Part shown: positions 8,444 to 16,761 of the stretch, piece by piece
Layout of the letters: the number at the start of each line of letters is the position of its first letter
Position numbering within the stretch: position 1 is the stretch's first letter
Source: Streptomyces sp. CHD11
GTDB taxonomy: Bacteria > Actinomycetota > Actinomycetes > Streptomycetales > Streptomycetaceae
Assembly (NCBI RefSeq): GCF_018638295.1
Contig: NZ_JABTTS010000002.1
Location: 124,001 to 188,000, forward strand
Reading direction: 5' to 3'
Length of the DNA stretch: 64,000 nucleotides
Notes under the pieces: generated by a model
What the model was told of the DNA's origin: nothing
The model's input: only the letters and a program-made list of their open reading frames with translations
The model's database searches: none
Made by a program: the position numbers and the translations under genes

Positions 8444-9032
8444 GAACGACTCGGACCGGGAAGGCCGCGAGCCGGAGGAGAAGGGCGTCCCCTTCGACGA
8501 GGCCGCCGCGTGGGAGGCGATCGTCACCGGGTACGGCGAGGAGCCGCCGGACCCGCCGGGCGCCAAGCCCTTCAAGTCCATCGAGGATCTGGCGCTGCTG
8601 GAGGCCGAGACCAACGACGAGGACGACGGCGACACGAAGACGGCACCCCGCAGGGCCGAGGACAAGCCGGCCAAGCCGCTCGGCGGCTCCGTCTCCTTCG
8701 CCCCCGGCGTCGGCGGTGGCGGCGGAGGCCCGCGTGACTACAGCGTGGCCGAGCCCGCGGAGGAGGACCTCGACGAGACCGACGAGGGCCACTTCGTCCC
8801 GCCGGAGCCCCCGCCGCTCCCGGAGACGGACGTGACCTCCCGGTTCGCCTGGCTCGGCGTCCTGGGCGGCCCGCTGCTCCTGCTGCTGGCGGTGCTCTTC
8901 GGCTGGTACATGACCTGGTGGATGACCACCCTGTGCATCGGCGGCTTCCTGGGCGGCTTCGCCACCCTGGTGATGCGGATGCGCACGGACGACGAGGACG
9001 AGGACGACCCGGGGCGCGGCGCGGTGGTCTGA
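8436..9032 (+). CDS. Acidic small integral membrane protein
   Basis: I do not recognise a named family for this 198-residue protein. The N-terminal two thirds are acidic, with a glycine run (GVGGGGGGPRDY) and a proline stretch. The C-terminus has two hydrophobic helices at about 133-152 and 157-175, followed by the acidic tail RTDDEDEDDPG. The GTG at 8436 follows AAGGAAGGGA and overlaps the hydrolase gene by 8 bp, so the two form an operon. It ends 16 bp from the convergent nuclease/phosphatase gene. A role as membrane partner of the hydrolase is only a guess. Confidence 0.8.
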   Translation: MAENDSDREGREPEEKGVPFDEAAAWEAIVTGYGEEPPDPPGAKPFKSIEDLALLEAETNDEDDGDTKTAPRRAEDKPAKPLGGSVSFAPGVGGGGGGPRDYSVAEPAEEDLDETDEGHFVPPEPPPLPETDVTSRFAWLGVLGGPLLLLLAVLFGWYMTWWMTTLCIGGFLGGFATLVMRMRTDDEDEDDPGRGAVV

Positions 9033-9048
9033 GGCCGCGGGCAGGCGG

Positions 9049-9804
9049 TCAGGCTGCGGGCACCCGGACGGGGGCCAGCACCGGAAGATGATCGGTGGCC
9101 GCCGCGAGGTCCTCCTCCGTCACCCCCGGCTGCCCGAGCGGCACCCCGCACCCCAGCACCTCGACGCCCTTGCCGACGAACAGGGCGTCGATCCGCCGGT
9201 GCGGCTCGTCCCGTGTCCAGGTGTGCTCACCGCCCCAGGGAGCAGCGGCCCAGCAGTCGGTCAGGGTCTCCCCGATCCGCCGGAAGGTCCGCCCGCCCGC
9301 CCGCTCGTTCAGATCCCCGCCCGCCACGACATGCTGGACCCCCATCCCGGCAATCCGGTCGAGCAGCATGCCCGCCTGCTCGTACCGCTCGTCCTTCTCC
9401 AGCGACAGATGACAGCTCACCACCCCGAGCCGAGCCCCACCGAACCGCACCACCGCGGTGGCGAACCCACGCCGGTGCTGCCCCGGGGTGAGCGGCAGCA
9501 GTACATCCTCGGTCCGCTCGACGGTCGCCCGCAGCGAACACAGGAGGGCGGGCCCGGCGGCGGTGGCACCCCCGGACAGCATCACCAGCCCCGACTCCGA
9601 CGCCAGCCGGGCCAGCTTCTTCCGCCACCGGAAGAACCGCGGCGCCTCCTGGACCAGCACCAGGTCGGGCGCACAGGCACTGATCACCCGGGCCAGCGCG
9701 TGGACGTCGTCCCGCATCGAGCGGATGTTGTAACTCAGCACCCGGACAACGGCCGAACCATCGGACTCGGTACGGGAGTCGGGCAGCAGCGGAGTCATCG
9801 CCAT
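9049..9804 (-). CDS. Endonuclease/exonuclease/phosphatase family protein
   Basis: The 251-residue protein contains the complete EEP-fold active-site set in order: LSYNIRSM, LVQEAP (metal-binding Glu), VSCHLS, GGDLNE (Asp/Asn), RRIDALFV and ATDHLPV (catalytic Asp-His). Members hydrolyse phosphodiester or phosphomonoester bonds in nucleic acids or lipids using Mg2+. The substrate cannot be told from sequence. No signal peptide is visible, so it is likely cytoplasmic. It converges on the membrane-protein gene with a 16-bp gap. Confidence 0.9.
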   Translation of the reverse strand: MAMTPLLPDSRTESDGSAVVRVLSYNIRSMRDDVHALARVISACAPDLVLVQEAPRFFRWRKKLARLASESGLVMLSGGATAAGPALLCSLRATVERTEDVLLPLTPGQHRRGFATAVVRFGGARLGVVSCHLSLEKDERYEQAGMLLDRIAGMGVQHVVAGGDLNERAGGRTFRRIGETLTDCWAAAPWGGEHTWTRDEPHRRIDALFVGKGVEVLGCGVPLGQPGVTEEDLAAATDHLPVLAPVRVPAA

Positions 9805-9840
9805 ACGATCAAGATAGTCCGCCCCGCACCCTGACGCGGG

Positions 9841-10026
9841 TCAGCGCTCCACACGACCGACGAAGTCACGCCAGGCAACTCCGCGGACGACGAGCTGCGG
9901 CCCATCCTTCGCCTTGGAGTCACGCACATGCACGACCCCGGACGCGTGCGCCACCTCCACACAGCTGTCCCCCTGGGACCCGCTGTAGCTGCTCTTGAAC
10001 CAGTCCAGCTCGCTGTTGGCGCTCAT
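9841..10026 (-). CDS. DUF397 protein, partner of upstream HTH regulator
   Basis: This 61-residue protein has the DUF397 core WFKSSYSGSQGDSCVEVA and VRDSKAKDGPQLV. DUF397 proteins are encoded beside HTH/DUF5753 regulators in Streptomyces, such as the WhiJ family, where the pair acts as an antitoxin-like or developmental switch. The start codon overlaps the stop of the HTH gene as ATGA, so the two are translated together. A longer in-frame extension upstream has no family similarity and was rejected. Confidence 0.9.
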   Translation of the reverse strand: MSANSELDWFKSSYSGSQGDSCVEVAHASGVVHVRDSKAKDGPQLVVRGVAWRDFVGRVER

Positions 10027-10844
10027 AGAGATCCTCGCATTCGCTGCAACAACTCCGCCGAGTCCGCCGGGGACAAGGCCTGCGAGCGCATCTTGGCATA
10101 GCGCATCTGCATCAGGCTGATGTCTTTTGGGACAGAGATCAGCTGTCCGGTCTGTTGTCCTTCCGAGTACCCGAACCACTGGTGTTCCGGCGCTTCCAGG
10201 AGTTGCATGGGTCCGTCCGTACCGGCGTGATGGGGCTGCCGCATCGGCATGATCTGCAGTTCCACGTTCCACAACTCGGTACACGCGAGGAGATGGTCGA
10301 TCAGCTCCCGGGTGACATCCTCACCGCCCGTGTGCCGCAGCAGCACCGGCTCCTCGACGATGAAGCTGAACGCGATCGGCGGCCGGCGCCGGAGCAGTTC
10401 CTGCCGCGCCAGCCGGGCGGCGATCCTCTGCTCCAGTTGCTCCTCGCTGGGCGGAGGCGGCACGTTGAGCATCACAGCGCGGGTGTACGCCTCGGTCTGG
10501 AGCAGCCCCGGCACCACCCGGCACTCGTACGTACACAGTCCGACCGCCATCTCCTCCAACTGGGCCCACTCCCGGAACCACACCGCCAGCCCGCGCTGCC
10601 GCCCGAGATGCCGGACCATGGCCCGCAACACCCCGAACGCCTCCAGCTCCTCCTCCGCCCGCTCGACGAAGGCGGCGGTCGGCATGCGCCGCCCCTGCTC
10701 GACCGAAGCGACGGACGCATGGGAGTAGTTGAGCCGCTCGGCGAGCTGCTCCTGTGTCATCAGGGCACGTTCCCTGAACGTCTTCAAGGCCGCCCCGAAT
10801 GCCTTGAGACTGTCGGACGACTCAAGCGTGCTGCCGTTCGCCAT
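10023..10844 (-). CDS. XRE-family HTH regulator with DUF5753 domain
   Basis: The 273-residue protein has an N-terminal helix-turn-helix (about 17-70, TQEQLAERLNYSHASVASVE). A DUF5753 region follows (about 95-265), recognisable from VPGLLQTEAYTRAVM, RQELLRRRPPIAFSFIVEE, ELQIMPM and the C-terminal MRSQALSPADSAELL. This is the WhiJ-like (Scr1-type) architecture. The ATG at 10844 follows a GGGGG site; the upstream in-frame ATG lacks one. It is transcribed with the DUF397 gene and probably represses its own promoter in 10845-11052, where I see no other gene. Confidence 0.92.
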   Translation of the reverse strand: MANGSTLESSDSLKAFGAALKTFRERALMTQEQLAERLNYSHASVASVEQGRRMPTAAFVERAEEELEAFGVLRAMVRHLGRQRGLAVWFREWAQLEEMAVGLCTYECRVVPGLLQTEAYTRAVMLNVPPPPSEEQLEQRIAARLARQELLRRRPPIAFSFIVEEPVLLRHTGGEDVTRELIDHLLACTELWNVELQIMPMRQPHHAGTDGPMQLLEAPEHQWFGYSEGQQTGQLISVPKDISLMQMRYAKMRSQALSPADSAELLQRMRGSL

Positions 10845-11052
10845 GGACGACGACCCCCTTGTCGCGTTACCGGCACACCTTCCAGCCGTACAACGCGCAG
10901 CCAGCCGGGCAGGGTTACGCACCGCCCCCGCTCACAGCCCGTACAAGACCTCGCGTACGCGTCACGCCTTCCGCCTCAGGAAACTCCCCAGACCCACGGC
11001 GTACACGACGGAAACCACGATGCCGAACGGTTCAAAGAGTCACCCATCCTCG

Positions 11053-11325
11053 TCATGTGAGTCCCGCACGAATCTCGACCACCAAACCAATCAGAGAAAT
11101 GAACGCACAAACGCCGCCGGCGAACCGGGTCGACCTCGGCGAAGCCATTTCCGTGGGACCGGGTACCACGTCCACAAAGAAGAGAAATACCCGATCCCCC
11201 ATGTGCGCGATATTGCAGGCGATTATAAGACCTAGGGGAAACATAACAGCCCAGAGCACTAGACTGCCGAAGCTCATCCCAGTAGGGCCACGTCCCGCAA
11301 TTTCCAGCATGTCGACCTGATTCAT
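11053..11325 (-). CDS. Small two-helix membrane protein, atypical codons
   Basis: This unrecognised protein of up to 90 residues has two hydrophobic segments (about 19-40 and 66-86) around a loop containing VDVVPGPTEMASPRSTRF. Codon use is unlike the neighbours, with CTA, ATA, TTT and GTT, and the local GC content is clearly lower. The start is uncertain: the ATG at 11325 and the one at 11277 (MSFGSLVLW) both lack a strong ribosome-binding site. Topology and loop resemble the next gene upstream, suggesting a diverged tandem duplicate. Function is unknown. Confidence 0.55.
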   Translation of the reverse strand: MNQVDMLEIAGRGPTGMSFGSLVLWAVMFPLGLIIACNIAHMGDRVFLFFVDVVPGPTEMASPRSTRFAGGVCAFISLIGLVVEIRAGLT

Positions 11326-11394
11326 TTACGCCAACTATCCACTTGACCATCTCTTCATCGGCTGACACCGCCCAGCAGTGCGGCTCCGGTGGAT

Positions 11395-11421
11395 GACCGG
11401 GCGACCGGGCGACCGGGCGAC
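11395..11421. repeat. 8-bp tandem repeat
   Basis: Three and a half copies of GACCGGGC lie in tandem between the two small membrane-protein genes. No function is evident. Such tracts vary readily between strains. Confidence 0.8.
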
Positions 11422-11439
11422 CCGAGTAATTCAAGCCGA

Positions 11440-11664
11440 TCAACCGAACAACGTCACACCTTTGACGACTGCCACCACGGCAGCGACGACCGTCAGAATG
11501 GCCCATACAACCCTGAGATGGTCAAAAGTGAATCGCGGGCCGGGCGGGCCTCCCGGCGCGACCCTCCCGATGATGTCGTACACCCGGACTGCCAGGTTTC
11601 GGTAATCGAGGGCGATCAGCGTGCCGAGGACAGAGACCGCCACGGCCCACACGAAATGAAACAC
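11440..11664 (-). CDS. Small two-helix membrane protein, paralogue of neighbour
   Basis: A GTG at 11664 preceded six bases upstream by GGAGGA gives a 74-residue protein; the longer frame to 11823 has no supporting site. Hydrophobic segments cover about 2-20 and 50-70 and flank a loop, RVYDIIGRVAPGGPPGPRF. That loop aligns loosely with the downstream neighbour's RVFLFFVDVVPGPTEMASPR. Both lie in a slightly AT-richer island between the HTH/DUF397 pair and glkA. I recognise no family, and membrane location is inferred from hydrophobicity alone. Confidence 0.6.
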   Translation of the reverse strand: MFHFVWAVAVSVLGTLIALDYRNLAVRVYDIIGRVAPGGPPGPRFTFDHLRVVWAILTVVAAVVAVVKGVTLFG

Positions 11665-11887
11665 ACCTATTCCTCCCGTACGGGCCCAGGCAGGGGCCGG
11701 GTCCAGACCTTTCCCATGCAGGTCCGCTCGTCCCAGAGCGGTGCACATACGCCGCCAGTCCGCGATGTCCGGGCCCGTCGTGCAGGCCAGGCACTCCGGA
11801 CGGCCCGCCTTCGTCTCACGCATGGGCGGCTCGGCCGTGCCAGGCAGTCGGGCGCACGCCGAGCAACCGGATGCCGGAACGGGAACC

Positions 11888-11930
11888 GCTGCGCCCGCCG
11901 TCCCCGGCGAGGGGATCAGGCGGGCGCAGC
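11888..11930 (-). terminator. glkA terminator hairpin
   Basis: Arms GCTGCGCCCGCC (11888-11899) and GGCGGGCGCAGC (11919-11930) pair perfectly over 12 bp. The 19-base loop can itself form a TCCCC/GGGGA stem. It lies just beyond the glkA stop codon. Confidence 0.85.
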
Positions 11931-11952
11931 CGTGCGTGTGGCGGAAAGGGGA

Positions 11953-12906
11953 TTACATGATCGGGTCCGGTTCGCGGGCGAGGTCTGCCGCGCCCACCAG
12001 GCCGGCCTTGTTGCCGAGTCGGGCGCCGAGGACTTCGGCGACCGGGCGCCAGTTACCGCCGACCAGCCAGCGCTTGTAGGACTTGCGGATCGGGCCCAGG
12101 ACCAGTTCGCCCTCGTCGGAGAGGCCCCCGCCGACGATGAAGGCGGAGGGGTCGAAGAGGGAGGCCAGGTCGGCGAGGCCGGCGCCGACCCAGCGGGCCA
12201 GCTCGCGGTAGGAGTCGACGGCCACCAGGTCGCCCTGGCGGGCGGCCATGGAGACGTGCTTGCCCTCGATGCCCTCCGGGGTGCCGTCGCCGAGGGAGAG
12301 CAGCGTCTCCGCGTTCTCGGGGGTGGCATTGGCGCGCTGCTTGGCGTAGCGGACCAGGGCGCGGCCGGAGGCGTACTGCTCCCAGCAGCCCTGCGAGCCG
12401 CAGCCGCACAGCAGACCGTCCGGCACCATCCGGATGTGGCCGAACTCGGCGGCCACGCCGAAGTGACCGCGGCGCAGCTTGTTGCCGATGATCACGCCGC
12501 CGCCGAGGCCGGTGCCGAGGGTGATGCAGATGACGTTGCGGTGGCCCTTGCCGGCTCCGAACTTGTACTCGCCCCAGGCCGCGGCGTTGGCGTCGTTCTC
12601 GACGACCACCGGGAGACCCACACGGGCCTCGACCTTCTCCTTGAGCGGCTCGTTGCGCCAGTGGATGTTGGGGGCGAAGTAGACCTCGGAGCGCTGGCGG
12701 TTGACGTAGCCGGCCGCACCGATGCCCACGCCGACGATGTCGTGTCCGGCGCGTGCTCCTTCCACCGCGGAGGCGATGGCGTCCACGATCCCCTCGGGCG
12801 TGCCCGGGGTCGGCACCTTGTGGGTCGAAAGGATGGTGCCTTCCTCGTCGACCACGCCCGCCGCGATCTTGGTGCCGCCGATATCGACGCCGATGGTGAG
12901 TCCCAT
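11953..12906 (-). CDS. glkA: Glucokinase, ROK family
   Basis: The ATP-dependent glucokinase phosphorylates glucose. In Streptomyces GlkA also mediates carbon catabolite repression. The 317-residue protein has the phosphate loop GVDIGGTKIAAGVVD at the N-terminus, catalytic Asp in VVENDANAAAWGE, TLGTGLGGGVI, and the ROK zinc site GHIRMVP...CGCGSQGCWEQYASG. Length matches S. coelicolor GlkA (317 residues, from memory). It stands alone on the minus strand with its own terminator. The pairing with pfkA in the same neighbourhood matches the S. coelicolor order. Confidence 0.96.
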   Translation of the reverse strand: MGLTIGVDIGGTKIAAGVVDEEGTILSTHKVPTPGTPEGIVDAIASAVEGARAGHDIVGVGIGAAGYVNRQRSEVYFAPNIHWRNEPLKEKVEARVGLPVVVENDANAAAWGEYKFGAGKGHRNVICITLGTGLGGGVIIGNKLRRGHFGVAAEFGHIRMVPDGLLCGCGSQGCWEQYASGRALVRYAKQRANATPENAETLLSLGDGTPEGIEGKHVSMAARQGDLVAVDSYRELARWVGAGLADLASLFDPSAFIVGGGLSDEGELVLGPIRKSYKRWLVGGNWRPVAEVLGARLGNKAGLVGAADLAREPDPIM

Positions 12907-13043
12907 GAATCCCTCAGTTCCGGTCGAGCCCCGCTACCGCCAACGGTACCCGAGGCGCCGGTCTGGGAGGCCCGGTGTCCGCACGGTGGGCGACCCGGTG
13001 GACACCATGGGTGTCCTGCGGGCGGGCCCGTGCGGCGGTGAGG

Positions 13044-13568
13044 TCAGTCCAGGTCGATGTGCTCGCCCGAGGCGGTTCCCGGGTCGTCACCGCGGTCCCG
13101 GCGCTCGTCGGCGTCGCGGGGTTCGGCGTCGCGGGCCGTCCAGCGGCGCTCCTGGTCCTGGACCGCGGAGCGGTAGGCGGCGAGGAGTTCGTTGCCGGCG
13201 GCGGCGAGGTGGTCGAAGACGTCGGGGTTGCGCTCGATGACGGGCTCGACGGCGGCCTTCGCCTGCTGGACGACCTGGCGGACCACCTGCTGCGCGGCGG
13301 GGCCCGCGACCGCGCCGAGGAGCGGGGACTGGAGGCCGGAGAGCTTGTCGGTGACCGCGTCGACGAGCTTCTTCAGCTCCTCGGCCGCGGAGCCGGGGGG
13401 CGGGCCGTACTGCGCGCGGCGGCGGGCCCTCTCCGCCTCCAGGTCCTCGGCGGCGGCGGTCGCCCAGGCGTCCGCGTCCGGGTCCGCGGCGGGCGTCCGT
13501 ACGTCGTCCTTCGGCTTGTCGGCGATCTCGTCGCCGGCGTCGTCGGACGGGGGGAGCTGTTCGCTCAT
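13044..13568 (-). CDS. DUF5304-type hydrophilic protein
   Basis: This 174-residue acidic, soluble protein has a central helical segment (about 70-130, EELKKLVDAVTDKLSGLQSP) and disordered charged ends. It resembles the actinobacterial DUF5304 family, which has no known function. The ATG at 13568 has AAGGAG six bases upstream, which settles the start over the GTG nine codons earlier. It lies 58 bp downstream of the ArsA-like gene on the same strand and is probably co-transcribed with it. Confidence 0.8.
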   Translation of the reverse strand: MSEQLPPSDDAGDEIADKPKDDVRTPAADPDADAWATAAAEDLEAERARRRAQYGPPPGSAAEELKKLVDAVTDKLSGLQSPLLGAVAGPAAQQVVRQVVQQAKAAVEPVIERNPDVFDHLAAAGNELLAAYRSAVQDQERRWTARDAEPRDADERRDRGDDPGTASGEHIDLD

Positions 13569-13626
13569 GACGGACTCCTTGACTGCGGGTGGCACTGTCG
13601 ACGGTACCCGAACGGCGGTCGTGGCT

Positions 13627-14877
13627 TCAGCGGGTGCGCGGCCACAGTGCCGGATCCGGCCGGAATCGGATGCGCAGTTCGTCCTCGCGCAGGGCGGCGC
13701 CGTCGACGGTGCAGCGGCGCAGCGCGGAGGGCAGCGGGACGGCGCGGCGGAACGGTCCGGCGGTGATGATCAGTTCGTCGCCGCGCCGGATGAGGTCGAG
13801 TTCGTCGCGGTGCGTGCCGGGGAGGGGGATGTGCCAGACGAGGACGCCGTCCTCGTCCGTGGGGGTCTCCCCGCTCGTGGGGGTCTCCCCGCTGGAGCGC
13901 AGTCGAGCGTGGGGGAAGGGCGGAGAGTGGGCGAGGTCGGTCACCGGCCAGTCCGGGGTGCCGCGGCCGGTTCCGGGGCCGGGCACGGCGAGTGCGGTGA
14001 GGTCGTCGGCGCCGCGCGGGTCGCGTCCCAGATGGGCGACCGGATGGACGTCGTACGCCTCGCGCCACTCGTCCAGGGTTTTGCGCTGCTGGGCGAGGGG
14101 GCCGGCGAGCCACCCCTCCGCGTCCGCGCCGGTCTCGGGCAGGACGCGGTTGGCGATCAGGGCTTCGGTGCGCAGTCCGCGCAGGGCGAGGCCGAGGGTG
14201 GCGGTGCGGACGGCGTCGGCGCCGGCTGGTCCCGGCTCGGCGACCAGGCGTACGGCGGTGTCGCGGTCGGCCAGTACGGCTTCCACGGCGGCGAGCTGGA
14301 GGTCGAGGCGGGCCGCCGCCTCGTACAGCCACTCCGCGGGCAGCGGGACGCCGGCGAGGCGGCCGAGTACGGGGCGCAGGGCGCGGGCCGCCTGCCGCTC
14401 GGAGGGGAGGAGGCGCCGGAGGTAGCGGCGGAGTTCCTCGGGGAGGGCGAGGAGGGAGAGGGCCCGGGAGGTGGGCGGGAGGTCCACGACCACGAGGTCG
14501 TAGGGCTGCTCCGGGAGCGTGGTGTCGCGCAGGGCGCGCAGGACGGCGAGTTCCTCGGCGCCGGGGAGGGGGCTGGTCTCCTCGGGGTCGAGGCGGGAGG
14601 CGCCGAGCAGGTTCAGTGCGGAGGCGGCGCGGTCCTGGAGGGCGGCGAGGTCGCTGCGGAAGCCGGTGTCGGGGTCGATGCGGCGGGCGGTGAGGCGGGG
14701 GGTGATCTCGGTGGGGCCGGCCCCGACGGGGGTGCCGAGTACGGCGGTCAGGGTGTCCGTGGGGTCGGTTCCGAGGAGGAGGGTGCGCGTGCCCTCGCGG
14801 GCTGCGGTGAGGGCGGTGGCGGCGGCGGTCGTGGTGCGGCCGCTGCCGCCGGGGCCCGTGATCAGGAGGGTGCGCAT
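13627..14877 (-). CDS. ArsA/Get3-like ATPase with degenerate P-loop
   Basis: The 416-residue protein has the ArsA/Get3 fold signatures MRTLLITGPGGSGRT at the N-terminus and YDLVVVDLPPTSRALSLLALP for switch II. The usual GKGGVGKT P-loop reads GPGGSGRT at 8-15, so both the signature Lys and the Walker A Lys are replaced, by Pro and Arg. ATP hydrolysis may be impaired or altered. A stretch near residues 320-345 is encoded by an intruded repeat (separate entry). The equivalent mycobacterial protein (Rv2184c, from memory) also adjoins SRPBCC, FadD15 and PimB' genes. A role in envelope lipid handling is only suggested by context. Confidence 0.82.
   Translation of the reverse strand: MRTLLITGPGGSGRTTTAAATALTAAREGTRTLLLGTDPTDTLTAVLGTPVGAGPTEITPRLTARRIDPDTGFRSDLAALQDRAASALNLLGASRLDPEETSPLPGAEELAVLRALRDTTLPEQPYDLVVVDLPPTSRALSLLALPEELRRYLRRLLPSERQAARALRPVLGRLAGVPLPAEWLYEAAARLDLQLAAVEAVLADRDTAVRLVAEPGPAGADAVRTATLGLALRGLRTEALIANRVLPETGADAEGWLAGPLAQQRKTLDEWREAYDVHPVAHLGRDPRGADDLTALAVPGPGTGRGTPDWPVTDLAHSPPFPHARLRSSGETPTSGETPTDEDGVLVWHIPLPGTHRDELDLIRRGDELIITAGPFRRAVPLPSALRRCTVDGAALREDELRIRFRPDPALWPRTR
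13856..13918. repeat. Streptomyces palindromic repeat inside a coding sequence
   Basis: GTGGGGGTCTCCCCGCT occurs twice in tandem, followed by GGAGCGCAGTCGAGCGTGGG. This is the common Streptomyces intergenic repeat (GGGGTCTCCCC with a GAGCG...CGAGCG palindrome). It lies in frame within the ArsA-like gene and encodes the low-complexity stretch ending SGETPTSGETPT. Confidence 0.75.
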
Positions 14878-14983
14878 GGGGGTGAACGGTAGCGGAGCGC
14901 GTGCGCGGCGGGTGAACGGTCGGCGGAGGGCCGGTGCCGGGGCGGAGGTGGAGGTGGAGGTGGGGCGGGGGTGGGTGCTGCTT

Positions 14984-15111
14984 GCCCGCGTTTGCGGGGT
15001 GCCTCCCCCAGAGGGGGCACCCCCAGCGCCCGCCCGTGCCGCCCCAGCGGCACGACTGCCCGCAGCTGGGGGGGGCGTGGTTGGCCCGGCGGCACGACTG
15101 ACCGCAACGGG
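14984..15111. repeat. Dispersed hairpin repeats, copy C and a fragment
   Basis: Between the ArsA-like and SRPBCC genes lies a relative of copy A. It shares TTGCGGGGTGCC and GTGCCGCCCCAGCGGCACGA, and carries an extra CCCCCA...GGGGGCACC hairpin at 15004-15023. A second fragment, CGGCGGCACGACTGACCGCA, follows at 15088-15107. The 242-bp gap 14878-15119 holds only this material. Confidence 0.75.
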
Positions 15112-15119
15112 GAGGGGTG

Positions 15120-15563
15120 TTACTCCGGGGTTGATTCCACTCGCTTCTTCAGGCCGGCCAGGGCTCGGTCGATGATGACCTTCTCCGCCTTGCGCTTGAT
15201 CATGCCGAGCATGGGGATCTTGACGTCGACGGTGAGGCGGTAGGTGACCTCGGTCGTGTCGGGGCCCGCCGGGGTGAGGGTGTAGGAGCCGTCGAGGGAG
15301 CGGAGCATCTGGGACTTGACCAGGGTCCAGGAGACCTCGTGGCCGCCGGTCCAGGTGTATGCCAGGGTCTGGTCGTCCTTGATGGCACCCGCGTCCATGA
15401 CGAGGCGCACCTGCTCGGCACGGCCCTGCTCGTCGGTCTCGAGGACCTCCGCCTCCTTCACCTCACCCGTCCAGTCGGGATAGCGGTCGAAGTCGGCGAT
15501 CACCCCCATGACGTCGGCCGGTGCCGCCTCGATCGTGATGCTCGAGCTGGTGTGTTCCGCCAT
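15120..15563 (-). CDS. SRPBCC-family (START-like) protein
   Basis: The 147-residue protein has the helix-grip fold pattern of polyketide cyclase/START-like proteins: a start near ITIEAAPADVMGVIADFDRYPDW and the C-terminal helix RKAEKVIIDRALAGLKKRV. Such proteins bind a hydrophobic ligand in a cavity. The ATG at 15563 follows GGAGGA. Its mycobacterial counterpart in the same gene neighbourhood is Rv2185c (TB16.3), as I recall. A lipid-intermediate binding role beside the acyl-CoA ligase and mannosyltransferase is plausible but unproven. Confidence 0.88.
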   Translation of the reverse strand: MAEHTSSSITIEAAPADVMGVIADFDRYPDWTGEVKEAEVLETDEQGRAEQVRLVMDAGAIKDDQTLAYTWTGGHEVSWTLVKSQMLRSLDGSYTLTPAGPDTTEVTYRLTVDVKIPMLGMIKRKAEKVIIDRALAGLKKRVESTPE

Positions 15564-15667
15564 CGCCGTGGCTCCTCCGGATGCGGGCCGGTATGCGTGC
15601 AGCGGAAGGCTACCGTGCGTTGGGCCGGGCGAACTCCCCCGACCTGGGGCATCCGCCCCTTCCGGCC

Positions 15668-16465
15668 TCACCATTCCAGCGCCCAGGGCCGTCCGGTGCT
15701 CGCGAAGTGCCCCACGTTCACGCATTCGGTGGCGCCAATCCGCATCCGCCGTACCAGCGGCTGGTGCACGTGGCCGAAGAGGGAGTAGCGGGGGCGGGTG
15801 CGGCGGATGGCGTCCAGCAGGGCGCGGCTGCCGCGTTCGAAGCGGCGGGCGACGGTGTCGTAGACCAGCTCCGGCACCTCCGGCGGGATGTGCGTGCAGA
15901 GCACGTCGACCTCGCCGACGGCCTCGATCTTCGCCGCGTACTCCTCGTCGTCGATCTCGTACGGCGTGCGCATCGGGGTGCGCAGGCCGCCGCCGACGAA
16001 GCCGAAGGTCCAGCCGCCGATCTCCACCCGCCGGCCGTCGAGGACGGTGGTGCCGGGGCCCGCGTACTCCGGCCACAGGGGTGGTACGTCGACGTTGCCG
16101 TAGGTGGCGTAGGTAGGGGTGGGGAAGGCGGAGAACAGTTCGGCGTACTGCTTGCGGACCGCCGTCTCGATCGCGGCGGGCTTGTCCATGCCGATGCCGG
16201 CCCACAGCCCCCGCTGGAAGTCGCGGGCCTCCTCGAAGCGGCGGGCGGTGCGCAGCTCCACGATGCGGTCGGCGTTCTCCGTGCCGAACAGGTCGGGGAA
16301 GATGCCGCGCGAGTGGTCGGCGTAGTCGAGGAAGAGCACCAGGTCGCCCAGGCAGATCAGTGCGTCGGCGCCCTCGCCGGCCCGGGCCAGGTCGCGGGCG
16401 TTGCCGTGCACATCGCTGACCACGTGGACGCGCGTGCGCCGGTTTCCGCCAGGTGTGGATGCCAT
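15668..16465 (-). CDS. Calcineurin-like metallophosphoesterase
   Basis: This 265-residue enzyme has all five metallophosphoesterase blocks: SDVHGN near residue 17, LGDLV, YGNVDVP, THIPPE and FGHVHQP. It should bind two metal ions and cleave a phosphoester. The ATG at 16465 is preferred over a TTG three codons upstream, though neither has a strong ribosome-binding site. No signal peptide is seen. It is divergent from the acyl-CoA ligase gene. The 296-bp gap 16466-16761 contains no convincing gene and presumably holds both promoters. Confidence 0.9.
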   Translation of the reverse strand: MASTPGGNRRTRVHVVSDVHGNARDLARAGEGADALICLGDLVLFLDYADHSRGIFPDLFGTENADRIVELRTARRFEEARDFQRGLWAGIGMDKPAAIETAVRKQYAELFSAFPTPTYATYGNVDVPPLWPEYAGPGTTVLDGRRVEIGGWTFGFVGGGLRTPMRTPYEIDDEEYAAKIEAVGEVDVLCTHIPPEVPELVYDTVARRFERGSRALLDAIRRTRPRYSLFGHVHQPLVRRMRIGATECVNVGHFASTGRPWALEW

Positions 16466-16761
16466 GGCGATCAAGCGTAATCGTGTGCGGCACGCGTGAA
16501 CAATGGCGGGCCTACCTGCGGTTACTGGCTCGGCGGTTCAGGGGTGGACTACTGTGCGCAATGGAACACCAACCTGTGTGACGCAGCGAACATCTGGCGG
16601 GGACCCCCTGTCGTAGAGGCCATACCGGCGGGTAACGTCCGGGCAGTCCAGTCATGCTCGGGATTTCAACTTGTGAATTCGCGAGCACCCGCCCGAGCCT
16701 TGGACCGCACCGTCGCATCGCACAACGTCGTGGCGCCGGCGCCCTAAGAGGAGCAGCAGTT

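Noticed and set aside
11389..13041. 550-codon plus-strand frame across glkA
   Set aside because: It runs antisense through glucokinase and shows only shadow composition.
16496..16747. 83-codon ORF upstream of the acyl-CoA ligase
   Set aside because: No ribosome-binding site, unbiased codon use and no similarity; the region is better read as promoter DNA.
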